Source of the DNA: Candidatus Omnitrophota bacterium | GTDB taxonomy: Bacteria > Omnitrophota > Gorgyraeia > Duberdicusellales > 4484-171 | Direction: 5' to 3' | DNA: 5,694 bases | Assembly: GCA_030631705.1 (NCBI GenBank) | Contig: DAOVKQ010000053.1 | Coordinates: 1-5,694 of the forward strand | Shown: one piece after another, positions 1 through 4,706 of the stretch | Layout of the letters: each line of letters opens with the position of its first letter | Numbering within the stretch: position 1 is the first letter of the stretch | Program-made: the position numbers and the translations under genes | The notes under the pieces: generated by a model | Databases searched by the model: none | Seen by the model: the letters and a program-made list of their open reading frames with translations, nothing else | What the model was told of the DNA's origin: nothing

Positions 1-7
1 AATCTTT

Positions 8-793
8 CTAGACATTTTTAGTAAGTTTTAAGTAAATATCCGATAAAGAAGAGACTGTTTTTGTTTTTTCTTTTAATTCACCCAAGGTTCCTATGCCGCG
101 AAGTTTACCTTTATTCATAATTATGAATATATCGCAAAGGCCTTGAATCTCAGAAATATTATGAGTCGCGAGAATAATTGTTTTCCCTTCGCTCTTACGG
201 TCTAGGAGACACTGTTTAAGTTCGTAAGTAGAATTATAATCCAAACTTTTTATCGGCTCGTCTAAAAGCAGAATATCGGGATTATGCAATAATGCTCTTA
301 CTAAAGAGAACTTTCTTTTCATTCCCGAAGAATAAGAATCAAGGCGTTTTGTTCCATAGTCTATGTTAAATAATTTAAAAAGTTGGTTAACGCGGGATTT
401 CGTTTCTTTTTTGCTTAGTCCATAAAGCGCGGCAAAGAATTCTAAATTCTGCAGGCCGGTAAGCCGCCAGTAGAAACTTCTTTCTTGAGGGGAAACTAGT
501 CCAATGAGAGATTTTATTTTTTCGTCATTTTTTCCTACAGGGAACCCTTTTACAGTGACCTTCCCTTTATCGGGCAGGATTAAAGTGGAGATTATTTTTA
601 ACAGGGTGGTTTTTCCCGCGCCATTTGGCCCAAGGATTCCTATGATTTTACCTTTTTTAATTGATAGAGATACATTATCGAGCGCTTTGACTGGTGGTAT
701 ACGCCTAAGACGCAACGTAACTATGTGAGAGAAGGGCAGGGGCGGGAAAAAGAGTTTAGTTAAATTACTTATTTCGACAATAGTCGTATTCAT
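8..793 (-). CDS. ABC transporter ATP-binding protein (ABC-2/drug-export type)
   Basis: This is the cytoplasmic nucleotide-binding subunit of an ABC exporter. It would hydrolyse ATP to drive a separate membrane permease; the substrate cannot be told from sequence. Counting from the ATG at 793 (261 aa), the motifs in order are: Walker A GPNGAGKTT at 55-63, Q-loop Gln at about 103, signature YSSGMKRK at about 154-161, Walker B ILLLDEP at 174-180, D-loop SLD at 183-185 and the H-loop His at 211. All catalytic positions are present, so the protein should be active. The signature reads SSGMK rather than the usual SGGMK. A proline-containing stretch (FFPPLPF and following, about 15-35) separates the first strand from the KALDNVSLSI strand and is longer than in minimal members. 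The frame can also open with TTG at 823 (271 aa, extra MIGYLIILFL), but I prefer the ATG because the TTG overlaps the probable promoter. Neither start has a clear Shine-Dalgarno. The stop is TAG. The gene is divergent from the other genes, and its permease is probably encoded beyond position 1. Confidence 0.93.
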   Translation of the reverse strand: MNTTIVEISNLTKLFFPPLPFSHIVTLRLRRIPPVKALDNVSLSIKKGKIIGILGPNGAGKTTLLKIISTLILPDKGKVTVKGFPVGKNDEKIKSLIGLVSPQERSFYWRLTGLQNLEFFAALYGLSKKETKSRVNQLFKLFNIDYGTKRLDSYSSGMKRKFSLVRALLHNPDILLLDEPIKSLDYNSTYELKQCLLDRKSEGKTIILATHNISEIQGLCDIFIIMNKGKLRGIGTLGELKEKTKTVSSLSDIYLKLTKNV

Positions 794-801
794 CAAAAAT
801 A

Positions 802-830
802 AGATTATCAGATAGCCAATCAACAGTCAA
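802..830 (-). promoter_or_regulatory. Candidate promoter of the ABC ATPase gene
   Basis: Read on the minus strand, TTGACT (830-825) is followed after 17 bp by TAATCT (807-802), or after 15 bp by GATAAT (809-804). The -35 matches the sigma70 consensus at 5 of 6 positions; the -10 is weaker. Transcription would start near 795, only about two bases before the ATG at 793. The message would then be leaderless or nearly so, which fits the lack of a Shine-Dalgarno. This is inferred from motif matching only. Confidence 0.45.
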
Positions 831-845
831 GCGCGGTATAATTTT

Positions 846-923
846 GGGTCATTCTTAATTGAGTCGAATAGGTTTCTATAACTCAATGATTTGTAAGTTA
901 TTAGAACAAATTAAGAATGCCCC
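846..923. repeat. 78-bp split inverted repeat, MITE-like
   Basis: The 15-base left arm GGGTCATTCTTAATT (846-860) is the reverse complement of the right arm AATTAAGAATGCCCC (909-923) except for one base (849). Between them lies a second, shorter inverted pair, ATTGAGT (858-864) and ACTCAAT (881-887). No open reading frame is present. Near-perfect terminal arms around a short non-coding core suggest a miniature inverted-repeat element or the footprint of a lost insertion sequence. No convincing target-site duplication flanks it. A TATAAT lies just outside at 837-842 on the plus strand, without a good -35. The element could instead be transcribed and fold as a long hairpin. Confidence 0.55.
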
Positions 924-925
924 AT

Positions 926-959
926 GATTACACAGATTATTAAAAGATTACAGAGATTA
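926..959. repeat. Direct repeat of a GATTACA-type 14-mer
   Basis: GATTACACAGATTA (926-939) recurs as GATTACAGAGATTA (946-959), 20 bp apart with one difference. A partial inverted copy, CTGTAATC, lies at 977-984 and can pair with GATTACAG at 946-953. It resembles the degenerate short intergenic repeats of this composition seen in many environmental genomes. No function is evident. Confidence 0.45.
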
Positions 960-985
960 ATTTCATTAGTATATCGCTGTAATCA

Positions 986-1033
986 GGTTCTTTCATTCAA
1001 TTTAGACAAGAAAGAACCACAATTTTTCTTGTC
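986..1033 (+). promoter_or_regulatory. Two overlapping, mutually exclusive hairpins upstream of the SurA-like gene
   Basis: Stem A pairs GGTTCTTTC (986-994) with GAAAGAACC (1010-1018), a perfect 9-bp match around a 15-base loop. Stem B pairs GACAAGAAA (1005-1013) with TTTCTTGTC (1025-1033), also a perfect 9-bp match, and can be extended by a G-T and an A-T pair to a 7-base loop. The stems share bases 1010-1013, so only one can form at a time. The right arm of stem B covers the -35 box of the downstream promoter. As DNA this could be an operator; as RNA it could be an attenuator or the end of a leftward or upstream transcript. Stem A has only a weak T-run after it. Confidence 0.4.
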
Positions 1034-1058
1034 AAACAATTAGCGAATGTGTTAGAAT
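1029..1058 (+). promoter_or_regulatory. Sigma70-type promoter with extended -10 for the SurA-like gene
   Basis: TTGTCA (1029-1034) and TAGAAT (1053-1058) each match the consensus hexamers at 5 of 6 positions and are 18 bp apart. A TG at 1050-1051 one base before the -10 makes it an extended -10. Transcription would begin near 1065, leaving a leader of only about 13 bases that contains the ribosome-binding site. Confidence 0.6.
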
Positions 1059-1077
1059 TACAACTTAGGGGGTATTT

Positions 1078-2490
1078 ATGATGCGTATTTTGTCCAACAG
1101 CTTCAAAATATTAATTCTATTGTCATTGTTTATTCCTTGTCCGGGGTATACACAAGAGTCTAAAGACAAACTCGTCCAAAGGTTTGAACATGCTTTACCT
1201 AAGTTTGCCGGAGAGTTTTTCGGCACGCCTGTTCCTATGGGTAATTATTATTTTGCCAAAAGGGCCGTGGTTAGCTTTAACGCGAGCTGGCGCGGTACGC
1301 CTAAAAATGAAGATGAATTAGAAGATTTAGTTTGGCAGGAGTTACTTTTTTCTTATGAGGCGTTTAAGAGGAATATCGAGGCAGCATCTAGTGAAGTAGA
1401 TCAGGAAATTGAAAAAATGCTCAAAGCGGATAAGGTTGATTTTAATTGGAAAGAAGACAAAGAAGAATATCGAGATTGGCTCAAAGAGCGGTTAAGAATA
1501 GCCCCAGAGGCTTTTAGAAACCAGATTGAACATTTAGTAAAGCTTGAGAAACTACGCAAGCAGGTGATAGAAAGTATCGAACCGGAAGTTCAGGAGAAAG
1601 AAGCTTATCAGAAATTTCTTGATGAAGTTAATACTTTATCGGTTGAGCTCCTGCAGTTTGTTGATTTGAAAGAAGCAAAAGAGTTTTACCAAGAAATAAC
1701 CAAAGCATTTACTAAAGGTGTTTTGGGAGAATTGATTTGGCGGGATTTAGCATTGTCTTATGAGGCGCTTAAGCGGAGAATAGAGGTAGAAGATTCCGAA
1801 ATAGATAAGGTTATTAGCAATTTGCTGAGGAATGATAAGGTGAAGTTTAACTGGAAAAAGGACAAAGAATCTTATCAGGCCTGGGTAAAAGAAAAAATAG
1901 GCGCCTCAGAAGAAATTTTTCGTAAGCATATTGCTTATTTTGTAAGTATTGACGAGCTTATACGAAAAATCGCTAAAGGCCAAGAGCCGGCCATTAGCGA
2001 CGAGTATCAGAAAATTATTGAAAAAAGCAAAAATATCCCTGCTGCCTATAAGAAATTTATTAAAACCTACCGTGTCCCCGTGGATAAATTGCTTCGTTTC
2101 AATAGCTTTAAGAAAGCCGAGGAGTTTTATAAGAAGATAAAGAGAGAGCCCGGAATCTGGGAAGAGCGGAAAAGGAAAGACCCGAAATCTTTCAAGCGGC
2201 CGGGATTCGTCGCTTTAGATTTTCTTGTTAATCTGTGGGGTTTTAAACGGGAAGATGCTTATAAAATGCTTGAGTTAAACCCAGGCGATTTCTACCCTCC
2301 TTCACCAATATACAGGGATTACGCCATATTTAAGATATTAGATATACGTAGAGCAGAAAGGTCCAAATTCGAACAGAGAAAAGATTATTACTTCAGCAGA
2401 GTTAAAGTAATTAAACGGTACGAAGGTTATAAGAAATGGGTAAAAGAGCTTAAAGATAAAGCTAATATTAAAGTATACGACACAAAATAG
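1078..2490 (+). CDS. Secreted SurA/PpiC-family chaperone-like protein with duplicated N-terminal module, lacking the parvulin core
   Basis: The 470-aa protein starts with a Sec-type signal peptide: MMRILSNSFK, a hydrophobic stretch to about residue 20, then CPGYTQ. The Cys at 21 is preceded by FIP, which is not a proper lipobox. Residues about 83-206 and 218-354 are two copies of one helical module, shown by LVWQEL/LIWRDL, SYEAFKRNIE/SYEALKRRIE, FNWKEDKEEY/FNWKKDKESY and FRNQI/FRKHI, all 135 residues apart. The module resembles the SurA/PrsA-type N-terminal chaperone domain. The C-terminus (about 395-468: LNPGDFYPP, YAIFKILDIR, then a charged helix ending in KANIKVY) matches the end of PpiC-type isomerases. 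The first half of the parvulin fold, with its catalytic His and Cys/Asp, is not recognisable, so it is probably a chaperone rather than an isomerase. AGGGGG at 1067-1072 serves either ATG (1078 or 1081). The gene is followed 233 bp later by a Wzc-like kinase, suggesting a role in exopolysaccharide export or outer-membrane assembly, like the EpsD-type foldases. The stop is TAG. Confidence 0.8.
   Translation: MMRILSNSFKILILLSLFIPCPGYTQESKDKLVQRFEHALPKFAGEFFGTPVPMGNYYFAKRAVVSFNASWRGTPKNEDELEDLVWQELLFSYEAFKRNIEAASSEVDQEIEKMLKADKVDFNWKEDKEEYRDWLKERLRIAPEAFRNQIEHLVKLEKLRKQVIESIEPEVQEKEAYQKFLDEVNTLSVELLQFVDLKEAKEFYQEITKAFTKGVLGELIWRDLALSYEALKRRIEVEDSEIDKVISNLLRNDKVKFNWKKDKESYQAWVKEKIGASEEIFRKHIAYFVSIDELIRKIAKGQEPAISDEYQKIIEKSKNIPAAYKKFIKTYRVPVDKLLRFNSFKKAEEFYKKIKREPGIWEERKRKDPKSFKRPGFVALDFLVNLWGFKREDAYKMLELNPGDFYPPSPIYRDYAIFKILDIRRAERSKFEQRKDYYFSRVKVIKRYEGYKKWVKELKDKANIKVYDTK
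1324..2139 (+). repeat. Internal tandem duplication within the SurA-like gene
   Basis: Codons for residues about 83-206 (1324-1695) and 218-354 (1729-2139) encode homologous modules. The copies are in register at a 135-residue offset through the FR..I motif. The offset then grows to about 147 by the EFY motif (202-204 versus 349-351), so copy 2 has gained about 12 residues near its end. DNA identity is patchy (for example TCTTATGAGGCG in both), so the duplication is old rather than recent. Confidence 0.75.
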
Positions 2491-2530
2491 AAGTAAAATT
2501 AAAAATGTAAAGAGATTAACCCTTTCCAAT

Positions 2531-2568
2531 ACTCAATACCCACTACTCACTACTCAATACTCAATACC
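2531..2568. repeat. Tandem heptanucleotide repeat, consensus ACTCAAT
   Basis: Five uninterrupted 7-bp units lie end to end: ACTCAAT (2531), ACCCACT (2538), ACTCACT (2545), ACTCAAT (2552) and ACTCAAT (2559). A partial ACC follows, and a degenerate TTCCAAT unit may precede at 2524. The array is non-coding and ends about 20 bp before a TATAAT box upstream of the kinase gene. It resembles in form the heptameric STRR repeats known from filamentous cyanobacteria, though the unit is different. Confidence 0.8.
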
Positions 2569-2587
2569 TAAAATTTATCCTTACGTG

Positions 2588-2593
2588 TATAAT
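2588..2593 (+). promoter_or_regulatory. Possible -10 box for the kinase gene
   Basis: A perfect TATAAT sits 130 bp before the kinase start. At 17-bp spacing the -35 position reads TACCTA (2565-2570), a poor match, so any promoter here would be weak or activator-dependent. It would give a leader of about 120 bases containing a small GGCTT/AAGCC hairpin (2648-2659). No terminator is seen between the SurA-like gene and this point, so the kinase may also be read through from 1065. Confidence 0.3.
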
Positions 2594-2647
2594 TCAAGAG
2601 ATCTGTTTGCAAATTCACGCAAAGATGTAAAAACAATTTTCGAAGGA

Positions 2648-2659
2648 GGCTTTGAAGCC
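2648..2659 (+). other. Small hairpin in the presumed kinase leader
   Basis: GGCTT (2648-2652) and AAGCC (2655-2659) can pair; realistically this is a 4-bp stem with a TTGA loop. It is preceded by the Shine-Dalgarno-like GGAGG (2645-2649), but no reading frame of useful length follows. There is no T-run, so it is not an intrinsic terminator. Its significance is unclear. Confidence 0.25.
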
Positions 2660-2723
2660 CTAAAAGGCAATTAAATCTTGATATGAAGGGTAATCAATGA
2701 TATAAAGTTAAAAAGGGGTATGG

Positions 2724-4631
2724 ATGGTTCAGTATGAGTTGAACTTACGCGATTACATAAGAATCATAAAGAAAAGAAAGCTAATTATAATATCTTCTTT
2801 TATTATATTCAGCGCTGCCTCTTTTTTCTATATCAATTCCCAGGTTCCCATATATGAAGCCAGCACGACCGTAAAGGTTGAGGAAAGAAAGACCGCCGCC
2901 GGCATGCGCGCGGAGTGGTTTATGTATAATCCCGCGGATGTGCTGGAAACCCAGGCTAAAGTAATCAGGGGTTTCCCTGTTATGAGGCGCGCCGCCCAAA
3001 CTATGGAGTTAATTAATGAGGGCATGGCGACTCCTGAGGTTTATGAGGTTGTAAGAAAGCTACAGACGAAAGTTAATACCGAGATTGTAGGTCGTACCAA
3101 TATTATCAGGATTATTGCCCATGCCGACATTCCCGAAGAAGCGATGAACCTGGCTAATATAGTGGCATCTTCTTATATTGAAGATAATCTCCTGGAGAAA
3201 AACAAACAAGCCCGCACGGCGCGCAAATTTATTGAGGAACAATTAGCATCTTGGCGGCAGAGATTAGAGAAGGCTGAGAATGAGCTTAAAGATTTCGGAG
3301 AAGAAGTTAAGAATATTAATATTGCCGGCAATATCCAGAAAAAGTTAACTGAACTTGACTTCAAATTAGCATCTCTTGTTCAAAAATATACCAAAAAACA
3401 TCCTAAAACACTTCAGCTCAAAGAACAGATAGCTCAGCTTGAGAAACAACTGGAAGGCTTCTCAGGAAGAGAACTGCAATATGCCCGTCTGCAGCGCGAG
3501 GTAAAAGTTAACAGAAAAATTTATGCCATGTTGAGGGAGAGGCTGGAACAAGTCCGTATTACTGAAGCCGAAAAGGTTTCAGATATTTCTGTAGTGGATC
3601 CGGCATTGATGCCGGCATGTCCGGTAAATGTTCAGTCTAACCTTACCATGACTTTGGGCGGATTTTTAGGATTGGTTATCGGTATGGTCCTGTCTTTTTT
3701 TGCTGAGAGTCTGGATACGTCCATGGGAACCATTGAAGATGTAGAAAATGTGGTAAAACTTAACGTATTATGTATTGTTCCTTCAATAAGAAAAGATGTA
3801 TCCAAATCATTTAAGTATTGGAACAAGTTGAGGCGAATGTTTTTTCCTAAAGATATCAGAGGAGAAGACATCAGGTACGCGCGTTTGGTATCTCATTATA
3901 AACCTACTTCCCCGATAACTGAGGCGTTCAGGAATATAAAGACTAATATCAAGTTTTCTTTATCGCGTAAAATCATACTTATTACCAGTGCCGGGCCCCA
4001 GGAAGGAAAAACCACGGTGCTTGTTAATTTAGGGTTGGTTTCTGCCCAGGAAGGAGTCAAAACTCTTCTGGTTTCTTCTGATTTAAGAAGGCCGAACTTA
4101 GCCGGCAGTTTTGGCTTGGATGAAAAACCCGGTTTAAGCAATATTGTTATGGGAACGACTACTTTTAAACAGGCGTTAAGGAACGCCTCGGATATGATGC
4201 TGGGCGATATCGATATTGAAGAGTTATTAAAACATCCCGGGTTAGACCATTTATGGATTCTTCCCTCTGGTCCTTTGCCGCTTAATCCTACCGAGATATT
4301 GGATTCCAAAGAAATAGATGGCATCATAGATAGTATGAGAAAAGAGTTCGATGTGATTATTTTTGATTCTCCTCCTGTGCTGCCTGTTGCTGACGCGAGT
4401 GTCCTGGCTTCAAAAGTAGACGGAGTGGTCCTTTGTTATGAAAGCGGCAGGACTTCCCGCCATGCCCTGCTAAGGTCTAAGAGTCAAATAGAATCAGCAG
4501 GGGGAAATATTTTAGGGATTGTTTTAAACCACACCCAGCCGGAAACAGAGCCTTTAGAGGCATATCCTTATTATTATAAATACAAGTATAGATATTACGG
4601 GAAAGAATCAAATTCTCAAAAAAACAAGTAG
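2724..4631 (+). CDS. Wzc-like polysaccharide co-polymerase / BY-family tyrosine autokinase
   Basis: The 635-aa inner-membrane protein combines a Wzz chain-length domain with a cytoplasmic bacterial tyrosine kinase. It would control polymer length and export through cycles of tyrosine phosphorylation. In order: a short cytoplasmic N-terminus (LRDYIRIIKKRK, 8-19), TM1 about 20-37, the periplasmic Wzz region, a long coiled coil about 160-285, a GNVR-type segment (LQREVKVNRKIYAMLRERL, 256-274, then DISVVDPALMP, 287-297) and TM2 about 306-327. The kinase begins near PITEAFRNIKTNIKF (397-411), with Walker A SAGPQEGKTT (422-431), Walker A' VSSDLRRP (450-457), Walker B VIIFDSPP (544-551) and a tail with eight tyrosines at 614-625. 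Walker A' normally reads DxDxR; here the first Asp is Ser451. A stretch DMMLGDIDIEELLKHPGLD (490-508) is longer than in minimal members. AAGGGG at 2713-2718 supports the ATG at 2724. The stop is TAG. Similar fused kinases occur in exosortase-associated EPS loci, but none of that system's other genes is visible here. Confidence 0.92.
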   Translation: MVQYELNLRDYIRIIKKRKLIIISSFIIFSAASFFYINSQVPIYEASTTVKVEERKTAAGMRAEWFMYNPADVLETQAKVIRGFPVMRRAAQTMELINEGMATPEVYEVVRKLQTKVNTEIVGRTNIIRIIAHADIPEEAMNLANIVASSYIEDNLLEKNKQARTARKFIEEQLASWRQRLEKAENELKDFGEEVKNINIAGNIQKKLTELDFKLASLVQKYTKKHPKTLQLKEQIAQLEKQLEGFSGRELQYARLQREVKVNRKIYAMLRERLEQVRITEAEKVSDISVVDPALMPACPVNVQSNLTMTLGGFLGLVIGMVLSFFAESLDTSMGTIEDVENVVKLNVLCIVPSIRKDVSKSFKYWNKLRRMFFPKDIRGEDIRYARLVSHYKPTSPITEAFRNIKTNIKFSLSRKIILITSAGPQEGKTTVLVNLGLVSAQEGVKTLLVSSDLRRPNLAGSFGLDEKPGLSNIVMGTTTFKQALRNASDMMLGDIDIEELLKHPGLDHLWILPSGPLPLNPTEILDSKEIDGIIDSMRKEFDVIIFDSPPVLPVADASVLASKVDGVVLCYESGRTSRHALLRSKSQIESAGGNILGIVLNHTQPETEPLEAYPYYYKYKYRYYGKESNSQKNK

Positions 4632-4675
4632 AGAAAAGTTTATAATTTTAGAGAATTAATGTGTTTACTTCACAA

Positions 4676-4698
4676 GGGGCTAAAAAAGCCCCATTTTT
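4676..4698 (+). terminator. Intrinsic terminator after the kinase gene
   Basis: GGGGCT (4676-4681) pairs with AGCCCC (4687-4692) around an AAAAA loop. It is followed by ATTTTTA (4693-4699). The GC-rich perfect stem and T-run are classical. It lies 45 bases after the kinase stop and only 8 bases before the ATG of the next gene, so it either ends the kinase transcript or attenuates the ligase gene. Confidence 0.85.
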
Positions 4699-4706
4699 AA
4701 TTTCTA

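Noticed and set aside
1078..1143. Lipoprotein signal for the SurA-like protein, because of Cys21
   Set aside because: The residues before the Cys are FIP, not a lipobox of the L-[AS]-[GA]-C kind; an ordinary Sec signal is more likely.
2524..2568. CRISPR array
   Set aside because: The repeat is 7 bp with no spacers; it is a simple tandem repeat.
2612..2670. Possible cyclic-di-GMP (GEMM) riboswitch, because of CACGCAAAG and a GGCTTTGAAGCC hairpin
   Set aside because: The conserved GEMM order (tetraloop hairpin, receptor and GACGCAAAGCC-type core) is not there; only short fragments look similar.
3600..3618. Palindromic string CCGGCAT-TG-ATGCCGG with overlapping ATGCCGGCAT
   Set aside because: It lies inside the kinase coding region and encodes the conserved DPALMPACP segment; most likely codon coincidence.
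3896..4327. 143-codon open frame on the minus strand inside the kinase gene
   Set aside because: It lies wholly antisense to the kinase domain, whose motifs are clear, and its translation shows no recognisable family; it is a shadow frame.
4641..4646. TATAAT as a promoter for the ligase gene
   Set aside because: No usable -35 lies at the right distance, and the intrinsic terminator follows it before the start codon.
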